NCBI GenBank assembly: GCA_020881915.1
Contig: JAJFPB010000005.1
Span: 682,001 to 746,000 of the forward strand
Direction of reading: 5' to 3'
Origin: Paramyrothecium sp. XJ0827
Taxonomy: Eukaryota; Ascomycota; Sordariomycetes; Hypocreales; Stachybotryaceae
Length of the DNA stretch: 64,000 bases
Positions within the stretch are counted from its first letter, which is position 1, and every line of letters starts with the position of its first letter. Of this stretch, positions 54,227-64,000 are shown piece by piece. The notes below the pieces were generated by a model that saw nothing but the letters and a program-made list of their open reading frames with translations, did no database searches and was not told where the DNA came from. A program made the translations under genes and the position numbers.

Positions 54227-55627
54227 CTTCTGGCCTGAATCTTGCTTTAATATCTGTCACTGCTTCCTTCCAGAAGTCTTTTAGATATGTCATCAAATGT
54301 TGAAGGTCGCTATCATGCGGACTTTTGAATTTTGGCAAGTCGGCATGAGTCTGATTTATAGAGATCCAATTGTGTCTCAACCCTGGAGGGCAACTGTCAA
54401 GGGCAGAGTCCCGCGTCACGAGAACTTCGGATTTTCCTGTCAATGCCAATCGCCCTGGACTTTCTTCCTTGGAGATGGTCAGTTGTCATTCTTTGTTTTG
54501 CTTTCAGATAGACTAACCCTTGCAGTCTTACTTTTAAGTGTCTCATACACGGATAGCACTCTAGATGTTGGGAATCTGAATGTTTGGGTGTACCGTTCGT
54601 GCAGATTTCGTAGGTAATGGGACTCTGGAGCAAGATTTCGCACAAGAGATTCGTTTGGCTGATTATTGACGATTGGAAGCCAGTGGGAAATTCGAAAGCC
54701 TCTATTTGGAACCCCAAAGAAAACGAGCCCGTACACACATTGAGCGTTAACCCAGTCTCCATTTGCCATGTAACAGATGGCCTTAACAGAGGATAATTAA
54801 CTAAAAAGGCTTACTTTTAAGAAGGATGAAGATATTTTGCTTACCTCTTTAACAACTAAGCCCCCAAAACCATGTGCGATGAAAATAATTGGTCTCGGCT
54901 CGAAGTTGCTCCCATCCTGCAAGTGACTTAGCAACCCACGGACCTCTAAACAGGAATTATTATCCTCTAACCGGTGGTGGGGGGCGGATTTGTTTGACAA
55001 AGTCACCCAACTTATATCCAATATCGTCAATATCCTGGAATGACTCACTTCCTACTAAGGAAGTATCATAACCATATAGGAGGACACGGACACCGGGGGT
55101 CCGCCAGGTTGTACTGTCTCTCAGCCACATAAAGTCGCCACCCCGCTGTTTCCATGAACCGAAAGGATGGCTGCTAAGGCCACTCACGGCGATGCAACTA
55201 GCGATAGACTGTCAGCAGGAGGTATACTACAACACTTCTGATCAGTACGGCATTGGAGGGCAGCAATTTACTCGATTTTGTGGTCCTCATCATCTTTTAC
55301 AGTATTGAGCGGTGTGAAACCAAGAAATGCAGTGTCAACTGTAAGGGAGAGGCGGACTTGAGTGTCCTGGAAGGTCACGCGTTCCCGGAGTAGCCAGTGA
55401 TTTCCTTCCAGGAGTTTACTCGGAGTCTGCAAAAACGTAACAGTTGCAACCACATCGACGTCGCGCCCAGCAGCATAGGGGTCCAATCCCAGCGAATGGA
55501 CCGTGGGCTCGGTGTTAACATCATCCTCGTCAAAGACAATTGCTAATATCGTCTCAGCCTCGACATCGGTAACGCCCGGAGGTAAACCCCACACGCGGTA
55601 AGAGATTTGAGCGCCGCTAAGAGGCAT
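54227..55627 (-). pseudogene. Alpha/beta-hydrolase (DUF676/SesB-like) N-terminal receptor module, frameshifted and missing the catalytic Ser
   Basis: Exons 55627-55272, 55197-54845, 54781-54518, 54467-54227. The lipase-like fold is recognisable: CIAVSGLSSHPFGSWK, VRVLLYGYDTS, RPIIFIAHGFGGLVVKE, YGLVFFGVPNRG and the late HADLPKFKSPHD. In fungi this module usually heads STAND/NLR-like or ankyrin proteins (SesB/HET types). Two lesions: the frame breaks in exon 2 at a C6 run (about 54977-54982), where removal of one base would restore it; and the nucleophile elbow reads AHGFGG rather than xHSxGG, so the catalytic Ser is Gly. Introns 2 and 3 use AAG acceptors. The 3' end is unresolved; one continuation ends at a TAG at 54006-54004, another leads toward the ankyrin relic. 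The ATG at 55627 was chosen as the first Met of the frame. It is head to head with the NACHT gene. Confidence 0.65.
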
Positions 55628-56397
55628 TTCACAGACCCTCACGATTGGATAGCCTTGCTACACTCTCCAGAAATTATGCAAAGATATGGACATGGAATGG
55701 AGTCACGCAAATGATAGTCCGAGTTGAAGGTCAGAGGTGCGGGGAACAGCTGCATGGGATAATCTGCTGACAATTGCGGCTCCTAATGCAGGGTTGCGGT
55801 AGGCAGGATGAGCAGCCCTGGCCAATGGCATCGGAACATTCCTCAAATCTGCTGCAGCACACACGATTACGGGCATAACAGCAATCTTGACTAGAAATAG
55901 CCGCGCATTATCAGACCTGCTAGTTGGCCGCTTCATGTTGGGTTTCTTAGTCGTGTTGGACGCTTCGAATGAAGCCTTTAGATTGTCTAAAATCTTCCTC
56001 CAAGGCTGTAGTTCAGAATGGAACTTGAAGGTGGTTCAAACTCAGCTGAACATGTAAACCAATCAAGGTAGACCACGTGTAGAGCAGTCATCGGCTGTGC
56101 CGCCACATTAATCAAGCCGCAAGGCAGGCACCCTGGCAGGCACCCTTGCTAGTGCTGGCGAGTTCCAGCAAGGACTTAAGCAACAATCAATGTCTCCCAG
56201 TCTGAGACTCAGGTAGTTTGAATCTGTTTATCTAGTATAGATATTTATCTATGTCATCATTCGCCTCTTGAAATTTGCGAACGCATCAAATACAGGATTG
56301 CCATATGGAACTATCCTCAATTCAGGATTTCTTTGAAGACCGTGTCTCATTCCGCAAGGAACCCAGAAGATTCTTATCACAGATGTAACGGAAAAAA
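55628..56397. other. Divergent promoter between hydrolase-module locus and NACHT gene
   Basis: 770 bp separating two head-to-head starts. A 78-codon open frame at 55703-55936 (minus) shows no recognisable feature. No repeat or RNA gene seen. Confidence 0.55.
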
Positions 56398-59300
56398 ATG
56401 TCAGATAAGAAAGATGCTACACCAACCCTCCTTGCATGGGAGAATGCTCTCCGAACCCTCAAAAAAGATATGTCATCTAAGGACTTAAAGTCCATCCAAG
56501 AGCCCACTAAACTGGGAGACCTGATCGAGAATTTAAGAAAGTGGAACGCATACCAGCAAGGAAGATCCAGCAATGGCCTCGGTGTGATAAGCAATGGATT
56601 GCTTCGCATTCAACGCTTCAATGCTTGCATCGACGTCCTCTCACAAGGCTTACCTGATCCCGCGGTCTTACTCTGGGGGTCCATCAGATTTGCTATGAAG
56701 GTGAGACATGGTTCGAGATTCATGGGTCCAAATAGCTGACCAGGGTGTGCAGATAGTTCAAGACTATGGCGAAGAGTACGACAAGATCTGTGAAGCCTTC
56801 GTGGCCATGGTGGACTTCCTGCCGCGAGTCGAGATTTATGCCGACACTTTTCCAACCTCTTCTTTGGTTCAGGACTCCATCCACAGCATGTTCGTTTGCT
56901 GTCTACAGTTCTGGATGAAGGCTTGCAAGTTTTACCGTCGTCGCAGGCTCTTCAACCTCCTCCGGGCTACTTGGAGCAACTATGATCTCGAATTCTCTCG
57001 CTTAGAGAATTCCATGAAGTACGCGCTTGACCGCGTGGAGAAGGGCGGCCTGGCAGAGCACATCAGAGCAAATAAGATTTTCCAAGAAAAGCTACAGTTG
57101 ATCCAGGATGAAGTCCCCCATCCAACAAAGGAAGAGATGACCACCAAGCTAGCAAAGCTTCTCTGTCTTGGCACAGATGATCTCGCCTACCATGAGAATG
57201 ATCAGAAATCCACCCTCAAGCTTCGGCACCCAGGAACGTGCGAATGGATATTCAATCATGAAGCGTTTGCCAAATGGTCCGAACAATCTAATACAAGCCC
57301 AGGGCAGGATAACCTGCTCTGGATTCACGGAGGACCTGGGACTGGCAAGACAGTTCTGGCTTCTACGATCATCGACCGCCTACGAAATCATAATGCAGCT
57401 ACGGATAATGCTGCTGTGATTTACTTCTACTTCAAAAGCAATTCCCAAGACAACAATAACTCTTTGTCTGCTACTAAATCGTTCCTGTACCAGTTACTGG
57501 TACAGACGAAGGGGAATCCCGATGTTGAGGCAGCATTTTCAGAGGTTTTTGATCAAACCAGGCCCTTCTTCGAAATAACATCGAGGTCTTTGTGGTACAA
57601 TTTTAGTTTCATCTTGAAGAAACTTTCGAGATCCACTTTCATCTTGGACGGCCTTGATGAATGCGAAGAGTCTCGGACCCTAATTCCAGCACTACTGATA
57701 CTACAGACAGGATGCAAAGCAAAAGTGTTGGTAATCAGCCGCCGTGAGAAGCGCCTGAGTAAAGACCTGAAGTCATTCAATTCTCTTGAGATAACGCCGG
57801 ACTATGTTGAGGAAGACATCAAGAGATTCGTAAAATACAAGATAGCTCGGAATCCTCGACTATCCAACCCGCTTGTTTCCGATCTTGTGGAAGACAAGTT
57901 GATTCTTTCCAGCAACGGCATGTTTCTCTGGGTCCGTCTCGTGCTGAAAGAGCTCAAAGCATGTTTATCCCTGGAGCAAATCCGTAATACATTGGAAGAA
58001 GTGCCTACAGAATTGGAAGCCATGTACCTTGCCGTCGTGCGACGGCTCGAATCGACCTTGACGCCTGCGGCTGTGGACATGGCTCGGAAGGTCTTTGCAT
58101 GGGCAGCTGCCTGCGTTCGGCCGATGTCATTTCAAGAGTTGTGTGCTGCGCTGTCATATCAGTATCAGTCTGAAGGCCACACACTTCTGTTTGAAAGTTC
58201 TCAGTTTCCGTATTCGGAGAAAGACATCGAAATCATGTGCGGCTCGCTGGTCGTTTTCCAGGATGGCCAAGCTCTGACTACACATTGCACCATCAGAAGT
58301 TACCTTAGGAAGCATGCCAGAAACCAGCGAGCTCGCTCCAGCTTTGACGCCAGTCTCTTGCCGGACTTGGCCCAAGTGTCTCGCGATCTTTCGACTGTCT
58401 GTGTTGGGTATTTTGCAGAGCACTCTTCGCGTTTACTATCGCCACCGGCCAACACTTCGCCTTCTTCCAACGTTGGTGAAGCAAAACACATCGATTCCTT
58501 CATCGACTATTCTTGCTTGTATTGGCTCTTCCACGCTCTGGACTGCCCCATCACGTTCCGGAATGAAATAGCTTGTTTCCTTGCTGGCCGATTTCTCGGT
58601 ACAGAAACCACGCGTTCGTGGCTCCAAAGATCGATGCTGCTTGAGAAACGGGGAGTGTGGCGTATTGTTATTGGCGTCGAAGAGCTGCTGGCGTTTTTGG
58701 TGGAGCGGAGGGAAACAGCTGGGGCATCGGATGAGATTTCGCAGTTATGTGAATGGTGCGGTAGTATCTTGAGGTACCTCAAGGATTACGGACAAGTTTT
58801 CATGAAGTATCCATCGCTTGCTCGAACACTGGAGCTCTCCGATCTCAACAAACAAGGTCGGGTAGAACTCGTTCAGAGTTCAGGAACTCCATACCGGCGC
58901 GAAATCGAGATGCTGCTCCCTGGGTCGGGTATAACAGGAGCTGATGACCTCGACTTTCAACGTACCCATTTGGGATACGGAGCAGACAAGTACTTCAATC
59001 TCTGGAAGGCCAAACTTGGCTTCCTCGTCTTCGAACCCAATCAAGGACTCCTGTTGAGTGGCGAGAGAGACACGGGTGGACTTGGATCCAAAGGTGCTGA
59101 GTGGTTGTATGCACAGCAGGCAGAAACCGGGAGGCGCTTGCCGCCCGTCATTAAAGGCCTTGATCAAACACACTCTCCCACTACTCAGTGGGGAACTGTT
59201 GTTACCACCAGGATTTCAAAGGACGGAAGATACTTTGTGATCGCGTACAACCACTTCTTCTCCGTCTGGGTCATTGAGCGAAACCTGGCTGGTCTCTACA

Positions 59301-61402
59301 GCAGCAGCGGCCCACGAAGATTGGAAGCTCAGAGCTGGGCCACTCGGCTTATTCTATCACCCTATCGATACTCCGGCGCAACGAACCTTCCAGGACTGCA
59401 AGCCGGCGCATCGATCATTGCGCTTAGCGCAGACAATCACCTGTTCGTTCCAGGAGGGTTTTTCAAACTACCCTCCAGAGAATTCCACCCCCTGGATCCA
59501 TTCGAGGAAACCTGCTCTTCCGAATCCGTGACGATGCTTAGCAATGACGGCTCTCAGATGTTTAGGACGCAGGTAGAGGAATGTCACCTGAAAGTTCTGC
59601 GCTACTCCACAAGATCGCCCAATAGTCCTTTGCCTACCACCACAATAGAGAGCACGATTTCGTCTTATAAACCTAGCTACTCTGGGTCTTGGGTGGTCCT
59701 GTTTGAACCAAGCCTGGGTGCTGACCCGAGTACCATGCTACTGATGGAATGTTCATCATCGCGCACTTTCGAACTTAGTCCGGGAAAGGCTCATTTCGGA
59801 AACGAATCTTTTCACTTTTCAGAAGACGACAGAGAGTTGGTGACATTCCTGAGGATTCCAAGTTCCGAAAGAACTGTTTTCTCAACCGTGGTCGTCACAT
59901 TGTGGGAGCTGGGCCCAGATGGCCCAAAAATGGTCAGTGAGGGGTCTATCAGAATGGCAGTCAAGAGCTGTTCTTCATGGGGGCTGAATATTCCGCACAT
60001 CGCGTTCAAATCAAGCAGCCTCGCCTGGATCGTGAGCTGTGACCGATCAATCTACACTGTTCAGATCAAACCCGTCGTCTCGTTCCCAGGCCATGAGCTA
60101 GTTCAAGAGTATGTGAAAACATGGGGTTCTGAATCATCGATCGAACCACCTCAGCCGCGAGTAATTGAAGAATCGGAGAGAACGACAGCAAAATTTTCTT
60201 CGGATGGTCATCGGCTTGCTCAGATCTGCGTGCGAGAGTCGGAAGTACAAATCAAGGTCCTAAACATATCACAGCGCAACGCTGCTCAGGTCGTCTCGGA
60301 TCGCACCTACCGGCCACCAGGTTCGGATGCGTCTCTCCTTGATGTCCCAATAATATTATCGCCATCTTTTGACATTCTTGTCGTAGGAGATCATGTCTTC
60401 ATGACCAGTCAAGACGGCTCACGTCCCATAAAATTGGACATAGTATTTACCACGTTTCAAATCACCAGATATTCATGGGAAGAGCTAGAATGGCGAGGTG
60501 CGATATCAAATTCTGGGAAATTCGTAGCGTTTTGGACTTCGACAAGGGTGCAAGACACAGAATTTGCGTTGTTTCACTTGGATAGCGCTGCATTCACGGC
60601 TACCCGCTTGGATCCTTCTCCCATCAACACATCTGTGTGCAGAGACCTGGACCTCACGATTTCTTCAGTCGATTTCCATTCGCATCTCCCAGCTGCCATC
60701 ATTACTTACAACTTTGGAGAGGTGTTCCGCGACAGATACCAGGGCCCTAAACTTGGAGAGGTATTGACGGCAACGGTCCACCTCGCAGTACCATCAATTG
60801 TGCCAAGCCCTCCGTTCCAACGAATCGGCAGATCTGGCCAAGATGATGGGCAGCAGGAAAGCACCGACGACGGTGCGCAACATCGCCGCAAGGAGATGGT
60901 CGAGACAAATTACCGAGAGTGCCCTGATGATCACATTGGCCTGGGGGTTTCAGCATCGTTTTCGGCATGTGGCACCTTTACTTATCTAGAGTGCGGCAAA
61001 GGGCGGTTTATACTATCCAAGGTACAAGCTTCCCGTCAACCCCTCAGAGTCCTCGGAGATGGTTTCACCACACACGTATTCAATTCCCGAAGCTACGAGC
61101 TCTTAGTCAGGGACGGTCTTATTTCGGTGAAGATGCGAGAATACGAACGTGTCCCGGATTACGCAAAGCCTCCTTACTTCCAGAGGCTTGTAACAGATGG
61201 AGCAGTGGAATGCATTTCTGCGTATCCAGTAAAGCAGTGGAGAAGTGCCTGGTTGGTTCTTGGTGTCAACCATGATGAGCTGATGAAGCTTGTGGTTCTC
61301 CGGAGTCCCAAGGAGGGCAGTCCTCCCATGTTGAAGATTTTGACAGTCACGTGGAACGAGGTTGTAAGGGCTTTGGAGAAGGCGTCTGCGAAGGAAGAGT
61401 GA
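56398..61402 (+). CDS. NACHT-domain STAND/NLR-like protein
   Basis: Exon 1 56398-56700, intron 56701-56752 (GTGAGA...GCAG), exon 2 56753-61402; 1650 aa. A helical N-terminal domain of the fungal DUF7708 type covers about 60-230. The NACHT NTPase follows: Walker A GGPGTGKT (about 294-301), Walker B FILDGLDECEE (about 397-407), and winged-helix/SHD text to about residue 620. The C-terminal half (about 800-1650) is beta-rich with irregular repeats such as ISKDGRYFVIAYNHFFSVW, FSEDDRELVTFL, FSSDGHRLAQIC and ISNSGKFVAFW, suggesting a degenerate WD40-like propeller ligand sensor. STAND proteins oligomerise on ligand binding, and several fungal ones control allorecognition and cell death. The repeats are too diverged to be the high-identity type seen in HET-E. 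The frame is intact over 4.6 kb, unlike its decayed neighbours. ATG 56398 (AAAAAATG). Confidence 0.9.
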
Positions 61403-62890
61403 TGGTGTCTTTCATTTTTGTTTTTAGGACTCATCTTCCGATACATCGAACCACGAAAAGGTGGTGATCAGGCTGTGGCTCGCAGACCAAAAAAACTCAC
61501 TTCCGAGTAACAACAAGTTCTGTTGGTCAAGCATGGAGTAGACAGAGCCAACCTTGGGCGCCTGCATGAAACTCACCGGGTATGACTGGGGCGTGAATTG
61601 CGGCTCAAGTCGGATTTCCTTGCATGATTTTTACACCTCATTCACCATTCACAAGGCGCCCTCCATTTTCGAGTTGAGCCGTGTCGCGAATGGCAGGGGA
61701 CAACCAACAATTTAGGGGATCGTAGCCGCTGAGTTGGATTCTCACGGAAGCGCCGCTGCAAACCTCAAAAGTGCCTTCTCAACTCCACCAACACAACGCG
61801 ATTATACCGAAATTGTATGTTGCGAACCAACACTACGTAGCAGGCGTGTAAAACCATTCCACTGGAAGCACTGAGTTTGCAGTTCGTTCTTCTCGGCCGC
61901 AGGTGGCCACGGCCGGGCCTGAAACAGGAGAGCTGGAAGTATAGGGTGGGTCGAAGAAATAGACGCCGCCGTGGAGCCGCATTTGGAGCGGCCTCCTTGG
62001 GGAGGGAGCCCGTCCCAGCCCCTCGGGAGCCAGTGGCAGCGCGAGACTGAGCAGAGCCGCGCAGGACCTCAAACGCGGTCGGCGCTGGGCAGCCCAGCTG
62101 ATCTTCGAGAAAGGGGTGCAGTGGAGAATGTTCTCTACAGGGTGCGTGCGGTGTTCTGATTTTCTTCGCTTAAACCATGCGGATATTTTTAACCTGGTTA
62201 ATCTATTGTAAGAAACGGGATCATCCAACACGTAGAACGCCGATCTAATGAGGTAACTCGTCTAGCGTACCTAGCCTGTGACTGATTTCGTGCCGACGAT
62301 CATCCGCGCGGCCGGCTAGTTCGCCCAGAGCTGGGTTCGGAGACATTTCTCTGGAAATGAACCCTGTGTCTGCCCGCTCCGCTCATCTCCAACATGGAGG
62401 GACGAGAGGGATGTGGCTGTGCGTGCCGGCTCGCAGGGCTGAATCCACCAACTGTCTGTTCGTCGAGTCCCGCGATGGAAAAATGGAGGCTGAGCGCCGC
62501 CAACCCTGATCCCCAGTGTTTGTGCTCCCTCCTCCCTCCCGTGCTTTTGAGCCCAGACTGGCAACGGCTCACTAAGCACTGGATTCATGTTCGCCATCAT
62601 GTTGATTGATTGCCAAGCGAATCCTTTCGATCTCGTTTCACTTTGAGCCTCAACAGCACTGTTGAGTTTTTTTCCTTCCCTGGTTCTTCCATCCTGGTCT
62701 ATGCATCAAGACGTCCCTGTCAAGCTGAGCGGAAAAGTGCAAAAATACCCGTTTCTTGCTTTCGGCGGCCGGGACCCCTCACCCGCAGACAGGCAGACGC
62801 CACCAGCTCCCACATGCATCATCATGTGCCGCCTGCAAGGACACGATAACTCCGAAATGTGAATTAATAAGGAAGTGATGGTGACATGAT

Positions 62891-62906
62891 TACGTATGCA
62901 TACGTA
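62891..62906. repeat. 16-bp perfect palindrome
   Basis: TACGTATGCATACGTA is a perfect palindrome of dinucleotide-like character in non-coding DNA, 30 bp before the hairpin. Could be a protein-binding site or chance. Confidence 0.8.
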
Positions 62907-62935
62907 GTGTTGGGAATGAAGGTCTCGCTGGTTGA

Positions 62936-62988
62936 GCCAGGCAGTCACAGTGAGGTGAGCTCGGACCTCACTACCCTCACTGCCTGGC
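62936..62988. repeat. 53-bp nested inverted repeat (hairpin)
   Basis: Outer arms GCCAGGCAGT (62936-62945) and ACTGCCTGGC (62979-62988) pair perfectly over 10 bp. Inner arms AGTGAGGT (62949-62956) and ACCTCACT (62965-62972) pair perfectly over 8 bp around an 8-nt loop, with a 3/6-nt internal loop between stems. Strong in DNA or RNA; function unknown. Confidence 0.85.
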
Positions 62989-64000
62989 GAGGTCCGCTAT
63001 TTTGGGACGATGGAAGAGTAGCGTACTCTGTAGCTTACCAACTCCTTCAATAGCGACGATTCTGCCACGCGAAAAATAGAGAGGCGATTGATGTCCGTTG
63101 CTTACCATCAGGACACTGTGGCGAGACGACACCATCTCGGTGGCATGGCTTGCTCGGATCGACGAGTCTCATCGGTGCCGCTCCCGTCCCGCAGTCGTGT
63201 CATTACTTGCAGGAGGTAGGACTCGACCCACGTAGTCGACAATTCGATGGTGATGGCGACGAGCCAATCAGGGGCCGGTATGGATGCCATCCGAGGGGTG
63301 CTGCAACGGTCAAGGTGCTTACAGGGTACGAATCCCAAAGCAGTTATCGATGCTCCGGCCCAGACAAAGAGAAGTACTATAGGACTCTAAAGATACGCTT
63401 TTGCTGCTACCTGATTTGTGGCAAAAACTAAACCACTAGTCTGATTTGTAAATGGAAAAATGACCTTGACTGTTCCTTCGTTTCCGATTCCCAGACACGG
63501 AGTTTGTGTGCAGTGGGGATACGCAGGCAAGGAGTTTTGGTGTGGCTACTCGTGCGGAAGTGGAGCGTGACAAAACAGAACGAGCTTCGTTTCCTGCTCT
63601 AGTCAAATGGACACACAGATGGTGCTGCGCTAGAAAACGCTCAACGACATCATCATCGTGGGTGTAGCTCGTAGATGCCGACGGGCAGTATGCAAGGCTG
63701 AACAGGCGGAGCAGCAGCTAGGAACCCGCCGGCAGCGATCAGAGGGGTCATCTGCGACAATCCACAGAGGCTGTGAGGGCAGCTCTGGGTGTGGCTCCTG
63801 GTCCGTTTGGATGAGGCTCTCGGTGGAGAGCGCGCTGTGGCTTGATTGACGAATGGTGAAGCAGGAGAAGAGCCGGGGGACCTTGGCTGTGGGGAGGGAG
63901 CCAAGTGGCCCGAGTCCACTCTGTGGCAGCAGGAAAAAGCAAGCCCGCAGGATTGAGCTATGCACAGCCTCAAGCAGCCGGCCCCCAAAGCCCACCCGTG

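Larger units (their letters stand above)
61403..64000. other. Intergenic, no supported gene
   Basis: Downstream of the NACHT gene. Open frames are all short and without domains. Contains a 16-bp palindrome and a strong hairpin near 62.9 kb, listed separately. A partial gene extending beyond 64000 cannot be excluded. Confidence 0.55.

Noticed and set aside
63290..63350. Possible tRNA B-box-like sequence (GGTACGAATCCC)
   Set aside because: No matching A box or cloverleaf arms could be drawn.

Overview
The window looks like nuclear DNA of a filamentous ascomycete (Pezizomycotina, probably a Sordariomycete). The evidence is 48-80 bp GT-AG introns with CTRAY-type branch sites, CBM18/CE4 and GH43 secreted enzymes, a Cat-1-like large-subunit catalase, a Pho85-type cyclin, and fungal NACHT and ankyrin receptor-type genes. 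No rRNA, tRNA, CRISPR array or intact transposon could be supported. No database search was possible; all exon models come from reading frames and splice signals.

Region 1 (about 2-23 kb) is cell-surface glycan metabolism separated by very long non-coding gaps. It holds a secreted GH43-type glycosidase, a GT2 chitin synthase (3 exons, 656 aa), a CE4 chitin deacetylase with three CBM18 modules (5 exons, 508 aa; one 650-bp intron carries a (TG)26 microsatellite), and a nucleotide-sugar dehydrogenase whose active-site motif is of the N-acetyl-hexosaminuronate type rather than the classical eukaryotic UDP-glucose dehydrogenase type. Polymerase, deacetylase and HexNAc dehydrogenase together suggest a possible pathway for an acidic or partly deacetylated amino-sugar polymer.

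Region 2 (about 25-39 kb) is carbon and redox metabolism. It contains a phosphoketolase (6 exons), a divergently transcribed catalase with two identical CRE-like boxes exactly 50 bp apart, a BBE-like FAD oxidase with a possible N-myristoylation signal and an unusual 147-residue Lys/Glu/Ala tail, and a mitochondrial-type ThDP enzyme. The oxidase would make H2O2 and the catalase would remove it.

Region 3 (about 41-45 kb) has a Pho85-type cyclin and an F-box-like protein.

Region 4 (about 46-61.4 kb) looks accessory and partly decaying. It has an ankyrin-repeat gene with a missing 5' end and an in-frame TAG, an SDR with two apparent +1 frameshifts in homopolymers, an AT-rich patch, an intact SRPK-like kinase, a frameshifted alpha/beta-hydrolase whose nucleophile serine is glycine, ankyrin relics, and an intact 1650-aa NACHT STAND receptor. 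The last 2.6 kb has no recognisable gene but holds a strong hairpin and a 16-bp palindrome.
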